Assembly: GCA_029948255.1 (NCBI GenBank)
Contig: JALIZF010001773.1
Location: 1-64,000 of the forward strand
Source: Telmatactis stephensoni
Lineage: Eukaryota > Cnidaria > Anthozoa > Actiniaria > Isophelliidae
Reading direction: 5' to 3'
Length of the DNA: 64,000 bases
A program made the translations under genes and the position numbers. Every line of letters starts with the position of its first letter. The first letter of the stretch is position 1. The notes under the pieces are model-generated. The model saw nothing but the letters and a program-made list of their open reading frames with translations. It did no database searches and was not told the origin of the DNA. Shown piece after piece: positions 1 to 11,680 of this stretch.

Positions 1-750
1 AAGGCTTAGCAAGTAGGGCTGAGGGCTGGCCAATTTACTTACCGTGCTGTTGTTTTTGGCGAGGCGGGCGAGCTGGCAGTGGTGGTGTGTCTGCCAGTTG
101 CTGAGGACCGGGAGGGGTCGGTCCCGGCCCTCGCCTCGCCACGCCTCGCCAAGGTGCCTGCCTAGCTTCGGTGGCTTGGTGGTTGGCGACAGCTTTCTTC
201 GCAGACTGCAAGAGAATACAAGACTTTTCAACTTCGATCAGTGGGGGAGAAAGGCTTAGCAAGTAGGGCTGAGGGCTGGCCAATTTACTTACCGTGCTGT
301 TGTTTTTGGCGAGGCGGGCGAGCTGGCAGTGGTGGTGTGTCTGCCAGTTGCTGAGGACCGGGAGGGGTCGGTCCCGACCCTCGCCTCGCCACGCCTCGCC
401 AAGGTGCCTGCCTAGCTTCGGTGGCTTGGTGGTTGGCGACAGCTTTCTTCGCAGACTGCAAGAGAATACAAGACTTTTCAACTTCGATCAGTGGGGGAGA
501 AAGGCTTAGCAAGTAGGGCTGAGGGCTGGCCAATTTACTTACCGTGCTGTTGTTTTTGGCGAGGCGGGCGAGCTGGCAGTGGTGGTGTGTCTGCCAGTTG
601 CTGAGGACCGGGAGGGGTCGGTCCCGGCCCTCGCCTCGCCACGCCTCGCCAAGGTGCCTGCCTAGCTTCGGTGGCTTGGTGGTTGGCGACAGCTTTCTTC
701 GCAGACTGCAAGAGAATACAAGACTTTTCAACTTCGATCAGTGGGGGAGA
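1..750 (-). repeat. Tandem array of a 250-bp unit (three copies seen, array cut by window edge)
   Basis: Positions 1-250, 251-500 and 501-750 are almost identical; one G/A change (near 377) was noticed. The unit is far more GC-rich than its surroundings. On the minus strand each unit holds a textbook acceptor (pyrimidine tract then TTGCAG, near 206) and a textbook donor (ACG|GTAAGTAAAT, near 42), defining a 163-nt exon and an 87-nt intron. Neither 163 nor 250 is a multiple of three, so repeated inclusion would shift frame. Long frames on either strand therefore look like by-products. It could be a noncoding exon duplicated in tandem or a satellite. Confidence 0.85.
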
Positions 751-755
751 AACGT

Positions 756-1683
756 GCGGGTTTTTTTTTCGATTTTAATCTTAAAACGATCTTTGAAAAG
801 CCAAACATCTGCATTCAGAAAAAGATGTGCATAATTTTTGTGATTGTTATTGTTTTTGCCTTCTCACTTTATCAACGAACCAAGCAACAGCTTTTTCTCT
901 ATAGTACCCAGAGTGCTTTTTTCTTAGCCTGTGTCGAGAAATTTTTCCACGGTCCCGTTTACCATGAGCAACGTTCACTTTTTGCACGAGATTTCAGCTG
1001 TTTATTTTGGCCAACTTATGGCTATTCAATTATTTTGCTTTGCCTGACCGTACAGCATTGTGGGTAATCATGCAAATGTTTGGCAGCATTTTCTCCAGGA
1101 CTTCTTTTTTTAGGTATTTTTTATAAGTGTTGAGTCATCCTCACCTACAAAAAAAATAGTGCTATAATTCCATTTTCTACAACTCAAAACTCGCCGAAAT
1201 TGTCTTGTAGGTTTCGGAATCCACCACAGGACAACTAGGGAGACGATTTCTCTCCAACAACGTCATTTCCTGAGACACAAACTGATATGGCGCCATTTTC
1301 TTTGAAAAATCGTCTCCCACCTCTGAATTCTTCCAGAAGATCGTCTCTACCACCAAGTCAAGCTTTATGATGCAAGCCAAGGGGCTCCTGTGGTAGCAAA
1401 TGACTCAAAAGTGCACTTATAAATGGATATTTATCGAATTCAGGTCACGCTGCTCGCTAAAAGAATTCGACAAGCATATCATTCGAAAGAGTGAGCCTTC
1501 ATTAATTTGAAACAGCAACAGTCACCTTGACAACACCTTATTTGGAGCCACAATGTTTTCGTCACTGATGTCTTTAAAAAATGGCCCAACTACAAGAAAG
1601 TAGGCTATTCCATTTTTATATACACTCCCCCGGCCCTGTTTTTTTTTGTAGAGGCAAAACGTACGGAAGCCGATAGGGGTCAC
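756..1683. other. No gene seen
   Basis: AT-rich unique-looking sequence with T-runs. No spliced or open coding frame with recognisable content was found on either strand. Confidence 0.6.
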
Positions 1684-1817
1684 GAGTTGTCGGAAACAAG
1701 TTGTCGGAAACAATGCAAGTTAATTGTCGGAAACAAGTTGTCGGAAACAAGTTGTCGGAAACAAGTTGTTGGAAGCAAGTTGTCGGAAACGAGTTGTCGG
1801 AAACGAGTTGTCGGGGA
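1684..1817 (+). repeat. 14-bp minisatellite, forward orientation
   Basis: About nine copies, some degenerate, of a 14-mer close to AAGTTGTCGGAAAC. Because 42 nt is a multiple of three, it creates apparent repetitive peptide frames on both strands, which I treat as artefacts. A reverse-oriented array of the same 14-mer lies at 2641-2790. Confidence 0.85.
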
Positions 1818-2026
1818 AACAGGCAGCCCAAGCCCAGCTGTTGTATATTACGGCAGATTGTAAATGGAACGGTGCCAATTCGAATCCCGGACCGGGAACC
1901 GATCAATTTTTTTGATTCTCTAGTTTCAGTGTAAATCTATTTGTATACACATATTTATATTTTTCCCAAATTTTGATTTTTAAAGCTCATTTTCAGTCAG
2001 TTTCTGGCCTTGACCCGTCATCAGCG

Positions 2027-2265
2027 TCAAATGACTGCAAAGGGTCCCTATACCTTTTGCGTGAAACGTGAATGGCTGGTTTATTTTTGACGCGAAACGT
2101 GATTTAAGGTCTAAAATCTTTTTGCATCCACGTGAAAGCCACTTTTGATTTTTTTTGTGCACGTGAAAGAGACTCTTTTATGGTCCGTCACGCGTGAAAA
2201 GACCAAAACCAAATATTTTTGCGTGATTTCATTTTGCAAAGGGGTATTGGGCACCCTGACTGCAG
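2027..2265. mobile_element. Repeat element with TTTCACGTGA-type internal repeats, copy 1
   Basis: The ends resemble inverted copies of GCAAAGGGGTATWGGG/CC..., and the interior repeats CACGTGAAA-like words. A reverse-oriented relative lies at 20918-21133, with matching ends and matching order of internal motifs. This makes it a dispersed element, not unique sequence. No coding capacity. Confidence 0.65.
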
Positions 2266-2640
2266 GTAATAGAAATTTACTATTTTTCATTGTGTTTTTA
2301 CTTACGACTTTTTAAAGTTTATTACTTTATTACTTTATTCCGTAACATCAGTGGAGAATGCTATATAATGATTTAACTAGTTTTTGTCTTGTTACAAATG
2401 CTTCGATCGAATTCGAATGCCGCGATGAGTCTTCTCCGATCGTTGAGCTGGAGTGAAAGATTGTTAAATTCACTGAAAGACTTCAGTTGATTTTTTATAA
2501 TCTTTAATATTGCTGTTTTAATTATTTCTTTAAGCTTAAGAGAATTTTGCAGAAAATATCTCGAGTTAAAATAGCAAATGTTTGTTACCTTCAGAGGACG
2601 CCATTTTTTGTCGAACTAGATTCCAGTCTTGCTCGACACT

Positions 2641-2790
2641 TTTGCTCCGACAACTTGTTCCCGACAACTTGTTCCCGATAACTTGTTCCCGACAACTTGT
2701 TTCCGACAACTTGTTCCCGACAACTTGTTTCCGACAACTTGTTTCCGACAACTTGTTTCCGACAACTTGTTCCTGACAACTTGTTCCCGC
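2641..2790 (-). repeat. 14-bp minisatellite, reverse orientation
   Basis: About ten copies of the reverse complement of the 1684-1817 unit (GACAACTTGTTTCC-like), alternating TTTCC and TTCCC variants. It ends four bases before the palindrome that starts at 2794. Confidence 0.85.
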
Positions 2791-2793
2791 TTT

Positions 2794-3102
2794 GCGTGAC
2801 ACTTTATGTTTTAATCAAACAGGAACAAAAATATGTTTGAAAAATTAAAAGCACACCAAAGTTAGCAAAATTGAAATTTTGTAGTAGTTTCGATGAATAG
2901 CGCCAAAGTTATGGGCGGTTAAATTTTGTGCTTTTTGCTTGCCCTTCAAATGAACAAAAAGCACGCATTGAATTTCGGTTCCCCATAACTTTGGCGCTAT
3001 TCATCGAAACTACCTTAAACTTTTAATTTTTGCTAAATTTGGTGTGCTCTTTTCAAATATTATATTTTTGTTCCTGTTGGATGAAAATCTAAAATGTCAC
3101 GC
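2794..3102. mobile_element. Palindromic (foldback/MITE-like) element, 309 bp
   Basis: The left arm starting GCGTGACA at 2794 is matched by the right arm ending TGTCACGC at 3102. Inner arms around 2893-2920 and 2983-3010 (CATAACTTTGGCGCTATTC) are near perfect. No open frame. The whole stretch could fold into one hairpin. Confidence 0.8.
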
Positions 3103-3417
3103 ATACTTTTACTTGGTGAAGCAGGTTTATAAATATAAATTTATTAGGCAGCCATAGGCTGATTGGACCTGCTATCGAAATATGTAATCGTTAAAAACCA
3201 TAAAATAATAAATTATTAAAACCTAAAAATCTTTTAAAATTAATTTGTGACTGAATATTTGATTTCATTAAGTATTCTATTCCAAAGATTATTCGATAAA
3301 TAAACAAATAAATAGAAAATAGAAAATTTGGTAATTAAATGATACATTGTGTACTGAATGCTAAAAAGACTAAAAATATAAAAAAATCATCATCTTTCTT
3401 CGCTACCATAGGAGCTT

Positions 3418-3850
3418 CCCGGGGGGGGGGGGGGGTACTTGACCAGGATTTGGGTGGGGATGTTCCGCTGGGATCCTAAAACGGTTACCCTGTTTATGAC
3501 AGAAAAACTCAAAATACCATACCCTGTTTATGACAAAGCATATTAATAATTGCAGAATGTAATGTACTTATTTGTTTGTAATGTAAATGAGTTTCATAAC
3601 GAGTTTGTTGCGATCGTGATCGAACAACGATAAATAAAGCTTCTAGACAGATCGTTGCCGTTGTGGCTTGCTAACAACTAAGGTTGATGAGAAAGCTGCT
3701 ACCCTGTTCATGACAAGAAGCTCAAAAAATTTCAAAAAGGATACCCTGTTTATGACAGGGAACTCGAAAAACCATACCCTGTTCAGCGGATCATCCCCGT
3801 ATAGTAAATATATGGGAGTACCCCCCCCCCCCCCCCCCCCCCCCCGCCGG
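3418..3850. mobile_element. G-tract-ended element, copy 1, with 8-bp target duplication
   Basis: It begins CCCGGG with a long G run and ends with a long C run. The inner part of the inverted ends reads GGGGATGxTCCGCTG. Flanks 3410-3417 and 3851-3858 are both AGGAGCTT, an 8-bp target-site duplication. The interior carries at least five copies of a word close to TACCCTGTTTATGACA. It has no coding capacity, so it would be non-autonomous. Confidence 0.75.
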
Positions 3851-4004
3851 AGGAGCTTTGAATGAAAAATTATTAATATCTTTAGAAAACTAACGTATAA
3901 TTTGTTTGAAATTGTCTTTACTAACACTTGATTTTAAATTAATTATTCTGTTCATAAAGTTCCAAATATAACTGGGCCTCTGACTGACTCTTTTCCAACA
4001 TCAT

Positions 4005-4715
4005 ATAGACAAGGCGCATTTTCGAGAAATCAGATACCTGGAGGCATTTTGGGGTAGAGGCTGGTAACATAACTATTCTAAACCGATTTTTCATGCTGAA
4101 TGCGAATATGACTGTTACCAAGACGTATTCTGCAATCTTATACGTGTAAATGACGTATTTTGTGAATTGCTACAGTCATTTCATACTAACGGCTTTTTCA
4201 TGTAATTCCAAAAGTTCCCAAACTTGAGAACAATTACCATAGCTGGAAAGAGCATATCAAAATCAGTAAAACTGTGAAGTTTGAAGGATATCAGTTGACA
4301 AATCAAGGAGATACGAATTTTCAAAAATCGAAATTTGGTTGAATCTCTTGCATAACTGTAAGTGTTTTCATACAAAATTTCGTTTTTTGAAAATTCGTAT
4401 CTCCTTGATTTGTCAACTGATATCCTTCAAACTTCACAGTTTTACTGATTTTGATATGCTCTTTCCAGCCATTGTAATTGTTTTTAAGTTTGGGAACTTT
4501 TGGAATTACATGAAAAAGCCGTTAGTATGAAATGACTGTAGCAATCCACAAATACGTCACTTACAGGTATAAGATTGCAGAATACGTCTTGGTAACAGTC
4601 ATATTCGGATTCAGCATGAAAAATTCGTTTAGAATAGTTATGTTACCAGCCTCTACCCTAAAATGCCTACTGCACTTTTTGCGATCGACTTTTTCAATTT
4701 TGCGCCTTGTCTAAT
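4005..4715. mobile_element. Long foldback element, about 0.7 kb
   Basis: Two arms of about 330 bp are inverted copies of each other around a short spacer near 4350-4372. Landmarks are GGTAGAGGCTGGTAACATAA (4054) with its complement near 4640, and GAAGGATATCAGTTGACAAA (4283) with its complement near 4413. The arms give near-identical short frames on opposite strands, which confirms the symmetry. Nothing indicates a protein product. Confidence 0.85.
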
Positions 4716-5137
4716 ACTATCTTGGGATTTCCACTTCCCCTTTAATTCCATATTGAGGAAGCAATGAAGGGGAGACGGAGAGAGGGTGTAGGGAAGGAAG
4801 CAAGGAAGGAAGATTAACAGAATGAATAACAGAAGAAAAAAATGAAAGTTCGATAGAACAAAAAATGAATTCTTGCGTAAATCAAGAATGAGGAAAGGCC
4901 AGGGAACTTAACGTGGGACTAAGTTGGGTACCCTAAGTTGAGCGGTCAGTAGTATAACGGTCAGCGGTAGCACCAATTAAACTGTCATGGCGTCTATCTT
5001 GAACACTTGAGATGGTAAGTAAAAAGTCAGGTATTTGTCATTTATTTTGATCAACACCATAAGAAAGAAATAGTGTTCGTTGGCTGTGCATGTAAAAAAA
5101 TTGTACGTCAAAATTCGCGTTGTTAAAATGGCATGGT

Positions 5138-5404
5138 GTAGCTACATGTATGTTCCGTACTCTGATAGAACACGACTGGAGCTGACTAGGGCCCTGTTCA
5201 CACTACAGTTCTAGATCGATCTGAGTTCGATCCAGCCTAAAGCGATGTACTAGACTGGATCGATCTCAGATCGATCTAATGCTGTAGTGTGAACGGGGCC
5301 TAGAACACGCAAAAATAGTCTACAGAACAGATTTCTATATAGCTTTTATTTTGAGTGTCCTTCAGCTTCAGGAGTGTTCCATCAGAGTACAGAACATAGC
5401 TACG
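5138..5404. mobile_element. Nested palindromes: inner 118-bp element inside an outer inverted-repeat element
   Basis: The inner palindrome spans 5186-5303, with ends CTAGGGCCCTGTTCACAC and GTGTGAACGGGGCCTAG. The outer arms, 5138-5185 and 5362-5404, share TACTCTGATRGAACAC in inverted order. The outer symmetry is interrupted by the inner one, as expected if the inner element inserted later. Confidence 0.7.
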
Positions 5405-7370
5405 CCTGATCTATTTGCTTAATATAACTTTATAGAATTTCACGAGCAAATTAAGAATTAAGTAAGTTTCTTAAAACTGAGAATCAAAATTAAGCTAATT
5501 ATTAAACGTTATAAGGAAAACAGAGTGCGCGTCTTTCGACAAATCGACAAAATATCATATCGTCAAAATTATGCAAAAAATAGTACTTCTGTAAATAAAC
5601 ATAGTGTTTTATTCTACGTAATTCATTAAGTTACTTCATTTATTTTAAACAGGCGATTAGATTTCGCCAAAATCTACAGTACCTTGCCTCAGACATATGT
5701 TCCAATCTTTGTTTTTGCATCCAAACACTCATAATTTAATTGTGAGGCATACTTAAGGAATATAATACCCGCACGCATGTCTCTACTGTGATATAAACAT
5801 GATGGAAGATGTAGAGCAAAAAGCTTAGGAACACTTTGAGTATTTCTCTTGCTTTTCAAGTGCTCTAGTGCATCTTCCAGAGAGTTTCTATCACTACAGT
5901 ACAGATTGAGACATAAGCGGTCATTTTATATTGCTTTTATAAAATATTTTGGATGATTTTTGAGCGACCCATGTCTCTGTCCTCTGATATAAACATGGTA
6001 GCCAACCAATCAGCGTGCACATTATATCAAATATTTTATTATATAATAATTATCAATACAAAATGGACTCTGAGGAGTAATATGTACTTATTGACTGATC
6101 GAGTTGGAGGGCAAGATGGGAAAATATTTGCATCAAGGTATGTCATTCAAACCAAATGCAGTGTAGGCTTATACAAATGACCAAGAGCCAAATATTTTCC
6201 CATCCGGCCTGACCTACATGTAACTCAGTCAATAAGCATTTTATCATTATGACCTGGCTTTTCCGTCATAAAAAGTGATAAAAAACTCTGACATACAAAT
6301 AGAAATACACCGAGCGGATATGAGCAGGGCCGTATGGGTTTTTACACCCCGCTGGAGCAAAGCCGTACACCCCCATGACACACCTTTTTTGAAGGCTTTC
6401 GTAAGAGCATGTGAGCAGGAAATATGGGTCGAATGATAAAGAAACTTATTATCCAACTCATCATAGACGAGTAAAAATATCGCATAAGTAGGATTGGAGA
6501 GAGTAAAAAATTATTCAGTGATAATTTTACTCCTCTATATATTGGTTTGACAGATTTGAGCGTGAAAACATGAAAGGTTTGATTTTCCCTAAATATTATC
6601 AGTAAGCTCAAAATAGTTCTTGAATTAAATAATGTCATTACCACAGTAATTGGTTTCACTGTTGTGGTGTCCATGCCTTATATGTATTTTTTGTTTTTGC
6701 TAAGGCGAAGCTAAATAAACATAAACATAAACAAGTTGCTGAAACAAACTTAGTGTTGGCTACATATTTGCCTATTAGTTTTTACAAGCTATTCTTTTTG
6801 AGCTACAAACTTTAAGAGGAGATTTTTTTCAATATCAAGTAGTAATGGCTACATGTAAAAGTGCCAAAAACTAGCTCTTCTTGCAAGTTTTAATTCAAAT
6901 TGTCATTTTGGATGAACACTCAAATTCTATTCTTATCATTTAGGAATTGATCTACTTAGAAACAATGCCTGTTTAAAACAGTCTTTGGAACTATACAAAG
7001 TGGCTATCCTGTATTTTTATTCAAATTGAGCAACTTTCAAGCTGAGTGCAAAGAATTATATGGAAAATGTTGAGCAAAAGAAGGCCGAAAACTCATTTTT
7101 GATTAAAATTTTCACTGTGTATTAACACTTGTTTTCAACTTTTATTAATCAAAACCACTTACAAATAACCAAAACTTTCTGAAAGTAATAATTACATTAG
7201 CTTTGTGCAACAGTTATCCTTCAGCTGAATAGTTTTAATTGCTCAGTGCATGTGCTTGACTGTGAAAAAAATCTACTAAAAAACACAAATCCATGAAAAC
7301 AAAAACTGTGAAAGTTAGCTCTTGTTTATCAATTAAGATGGAGCAGAAACACATATGTGTTTCTGGATGG
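5405..7370. other. No gene seen; dispersed repeat pieces
   Basis: AT-rich. The 5776-5990 stretch contains GATATAAACATGATGGAAGATGTAGAGC-type sequence, also found at 59720-59860, so it is a dispersed repeat. A short direct tail, (AAACAT)n near 6716-6733, looks like the 3' end of a decayed retroelement. No coding frame was recognised. Confidence 0.5.
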
Positions 7371-7375
7371 AGTCG

Positions 7376-9291
7376 ACTGGGTTTTGTTTGAGGCACACCT
7401 CCACTATTTGATTGCAAAATGTGTCGCGGTAAAAATCCTCATATTTTCAAAAAAAAAATCCACAGCAAGTCTAGGGATAGATTAATAAAAGTTTCTTTTG
7501 AGGTTTAAATCATTTTGATCGGAGTTGTCAATAATTTAGAAATGATAATTTTGGCGGCATGGCGGAAGCATTTTTGAAAAAAATGCACTTATACTTTTAC
7601 ACATAAAAAAGTAAACAGTTTCAATCATTCAGTGTACTTGGCCGAAAACTGTACTTTTAGGACTCAGAAAAAGCTTTTTTTGAGCTCACATTGTGGACAC
7701 ACATTCAATAACTGAATTTGGAAAAGTAGAACAAAATTGCTTCACACAATTTTGAGACGTGAATTTAGGACAAGTTGATAGAGATGCACCTTTTCATCTT
7801 TTGTTTATCGTTTCACTTATCTTTATAAAAAGCTAGAAAACTTAAGATTCCCTCAAAATATTTTTTTCTAACTTTAGTATCAGCATTTCCACCAAGTTGG
7901 TTCTTAATCCTACATATTTCATGGCCATTGAAGCATTGTAAAATATCCAAAACAAATTATAAAAATATAAATTTTTAGGCCACTACTTCAGGTTGACATT
8001 GTTTTGGTTGTCAAGCAGTCTCCATTGTCCAGTTTTTTCTGAACTTGTGAGTTCTGATTCTGCTTGTTGCACTCATCCTTTGTTATTTTAATATAAGCCA
8101 TTGAAATTGCTGTTTCCAATTATCATACTCCAAGCCACTTGGAAGGTTTACAAAGGCAAACAAGAATGGCATATCGGAATTCACAAGTCCAGAAAAAACT
8201 GGACAATGGAGATGCTTGACGACCAAAACGGTAATCATGAACAATCTGCACCGTACGGTAAGTGGTCGGTAATTAAGGTAACGGTAAGTGGTCGGTAAGT
8301 GGTCGGTAAGGTAACGGTAAGTGGTCGATAAGTGGTCAGTAAGTGGTCGATAAGTGGTCGGTAAGGTAACGGTAAGTGGTAGGTAAGATAACAGTAAGGT
8401 AACGGTAGAATGTGGTCGGTAAGGTAATGGTAAGATGACGGTAAGGTAACGGTAAAATAATAATACTAGCCATTTCTAATAGAAAGTGAAATGCTGCGAG
8501 CAGAAAATAGCTGGTGTATCCATATTAGCAGAACTGTTCCCCTCAAACTCACGAAAGTACACCACTTTGTCTTGGATATATCAAATGTTTCTTGTCTATC
8601 TCCTGTGCATTGTGTGACGAACACTGCTAGTTGACCTTCAATATTGAACTACAGAACATAATTCTCCAGGATCAGTGTCGGACACACACAAAATATTTAG
8701 CACCTTGAGTAAATTAAAGCAATTTTTCAAACAATCACAAACGGCTAGCATTCGCAATGATTGTAAAACTAACTGACTAATAATATCATAAAGGAAGGAA
8801 ATAATATGGTAGAGAAATAAAATAGCATTGGTAGCACCAAGGTTTGACTTTTATGAATGTGGTGGCTCTTAAAAGAGCCATTTGATTTCATTGTTTCGAT
8901 CTTCAATAAATTTGAAATACAATATACAGAAGCTGATGTGGTCAGTAAGGTAACGGCAAGGTAACGGTAAGGTGGCGGTAAGGTACCTTACGGTGCAGAT
9001 TGTTCACGATTACCGACCAAAACAACATCTACCTGAAGTAAGTGGCCCAAAAATTATCGTTTTTATACAAACTCTTACTAGTTTATCCAAAAAAATCAGG
9101 TTTATGAAAATCGTCATGCCACCACTATGAAATATTAAAAATTCCGATCAAAATGGTTTAAACCTTAAAAGAAACTTTAATCTATCCCTAGATTTGCTGT
9201 GGATTTTTTTTTAAAATTATGTTTTTTGCCGCAATGTATTAATTTTGTGATCAAACAGTGGAGGTGCGCCTCAAATAAAACCCAGTTGAGC
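7376..9291. mobile_element. Foldback element split by a later insertion
   Basis: The outer ends at 7376-7412 and 9251-9291 are inverted copies (ACTGGGTTTTGTTTGAGGC and its complement). The arms continue inward (AGTCTAGGGATAGATT near 7468; its complement near 9181) to an inner pair at about 8008-8055 and 8181-8229 (CATTGTCCAGTTTTTTCTG and complement). The right arm is interrupted exactly at 8229/9015 by another element. The left arm has extra sequence at about 7570-7940. Confidence 0.8.
8230..9014. mobile_element. 785-bp element with 9-bp target duplication, inserted in the foldback
   Basis: The ends are inverted: GGTAATCATGAACAATCTG at the left, and the complement of GGTAATCGTGAACAATCTG at the right. 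Flanks 8221-8229 and 9015-9023 are both GACCAAAAC. Just inside the ends lie tandem GGTAAGTGGTC/GGTAAGGTAAC repeats (8257-8455 and 8937-8988). A 9-bp duplication with subterminal repeats fits a Mutator-like non-autonomous element. No transposase frame. Confidence 0.8.
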
Positions 9292-11680
9292 CACTTTAAA
9301 TTGAGCATAACTCTATTTCCTTGACCAGTGTTTTTAGTAATAATTTAAACCCTTCGGTATGAAGCAAAAATTGAACTATTCCACTAAAAAAACCTAAACT
9401 TGCTCTTTTTATCTCACATGGATGAATGATGATGGTCCCGTACAAAGCTCAAAACTCAAATTGCTGTAAGTGCAACCTGGAATAGGGTAAATTCCTTTAA
9501 CTATTCCTTATTTCAGTCCATGCAATTACTTGCCATGTTCTGTCCAAAGGTTCAAGTTCAAGTTCAAGTTCAAGTTTATTTGCCATTTCATACAAATTAA
9601 ATAGAAATACATTACAATATATTTAGAATTTAAATATACAAGGTGCTTGTATTTATCAAAAGCAAGGATGCATGAACTCATTTCCAACTTGACTTCAGAC
9701 TTTCAACTGGCACTTGTTTTAATGAAAACGCACTGCCCTCAAAAGTTGCAAATTGTCTTCATACTTCATTTAGTCAAGAGCTTTGTACATGTACAGTAGT
9801 TCCATAGTTTGTCTTACGGTCAACACATTTTAACAGAAAATAGACAAATTTAGTTGAAAATTCGACCGTGGATGACAGAACATGACTGCAATTGTCAGAA
9901 AACTTGTTTAACCAGTTTATTGTATGTGTATGTGTATATTTAGCCACCAAAAATCATCCTGCGGTTCATGTTGAGTTATGCAACATGTGACAATAAAAAT
10001 ACTGCGTGACTCATAAAATATCCAGCCATACTCCATGCACAAAACTGTCTAATAAAATATATTTCTGGTCATTGTCTTTGACAGCCACATTGATTTCAAA
10101 TCTTTGTTTTCAGAATTTGTAGAAATATTGAAAGAGTCTCAGATTCAGATTTACAGTGTAAGTATATACATTCTTGCTTTTACAACGTTGAGTGAAGCCT
10201 GTACCTCCTTGACAAACATGCGTCCAAAATACTCCATAAAAAAAAGTAGTTCCCAATTTGTATTTTACAGTTCCAAAAGTAATGTTTTGGTTCCAGTCTA
10301 AAGAAGACATCAGCTTTGCCTTTGCCAATCTGAAGGAAAATTTACCTTTCCTGTCTTTTTTTGGTGTTATTTGCACAAAAATCAACTTAAAAGCAACAAG
10401 GTTTGCTTAATTCCTTTCATTATATACCTTTTCCCCCCTTTTGGGTGTAAAAATGTGCATGCTGTCCACTAACAGAAAATGTCAGGAATTTTCCCACACT
10501 TGTTTTGACTGGGATTGTGCAATAAAGGGATAAGATTTTCTTGTGTTTCTGAAATTTTTACTAATTTTGCAAATGAAATAGGCTGGAAGGACTGATCACA
10601 ACCAAGATTTTGAGTAAAAGATTTTGATGTTGTGATTGATGTCACTTCTATCATCCATACTCTAATAAACTGTGGCTAATTGACCATGCAGTCAGATCAA
10701 TGCGCTTGTAAAATTCTATTAATACATTGTATATAAATGTACATCTATATGTAAGTCATTGCAGAAATGCCAATTAAGCTTTTTTCCTTGGATATTAAGT
10801 GAACTAGTTTTAGTTTCTGCCCAGTTCAAAATAACAGCATTATAGCTGTGAGTCATAACCAGTCAAGAACTGCAGTGATTTAGAAAAAATAAAATCAATT
10901 AAGCATAAGATCAGCTGCATTGGCACAACCTGAGATGATTCTAGTAAAGTTATAATATTTCTTTGGTTGATTTTTAAAAGATTTTAGAAGCAATTTTAGG
11001 TATTTGATTAAAAAATATAATGGGGTTTGCACCTATAAACATTATATTGCTGATAGCCATTAATGGATAGACAGCAGTGATGACCTGTATGTGGTTAATA
11101 ATTATGCAGAAGAAGTAGAAAATGCAGAAACAATAAGACTTTTGATGTTTATAAAGTACAGATAGTAAGAGTACAGTACTGTAGATGTTCTTACATGTAA
11201 ATATTGCTTAACAAGTAATGTAAATATAATTCACAAAAATTTCTTGCTTTGTTAATTGTTAACAATTTCATTGAATTTTTGAGGAAAATCCCACCTCAAA
11301 ATGAAAATTCAGAAAAAAATAATAATGTTATCATAATTTTTTCATACATGCCATATCTGAATTTAGAGCCAGTACCATACATATTGGAGAGAAACTAATA
11401 GTAAGATTTTGACTGTATACTGAAAGCCCAATTGGCTAATTATACTAGTACTTTTAATTCAGTTGTCATTACTACTTTCTTTATCTTGTATGGTGAGAAT
11501 TAAGGGATATATAATATGATCAAAGTCTTTTGAATGATATATTTCTTAGCAGGCCATTAACAACTGAAATACTTGCTGCGAGGTTTTAGTTAATTGTCTT
11601 TTTCATCCTATTTTGTCATCTTGTCGTGCATCTAGATCTCAGTTAATTAACTGTGTAATTTTCTGTAAACCATGATATCT
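9292..11680. other. No gene seen; retroelement tail near 9548
   Basis: At 9548-9585, (AAGTTC)n leads into TTTATTTGCC, which on the minus strand looks like the 3' tail of a decayed non-LTR element. One lone exon-like segment (about 10112-10155, plus) has a good acceptor and a GTAAGT donor but no recognisable partner exons. The rest is AT-rich and featureless. Confidence 0.5.

Noticed and set aside
35..731. 148-codon minus-strand frames over the 250-bp array
   Set aside because: They arise because the unit is repeated and GC-rich. The unit is not a multiple of three and the peptide resembles no protein, so I annotate the array, not a gene.
1616..2802. Repetitive VGNKLSETSC-type peptides or a CRISPR-like array
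   Set aside because: The 14-bp units have no spacers and lie in a eukaryotic genome. 42 nt being a multiple of three explains the open frames. It is a minisatellite.
10112..10155. Isolated exon with good acceptor and donor (plus strand)
   Set aside because: No neighbouring exons or recognisable peptide. Splice-like signals this short are expected by chance in AT-rich DNA.
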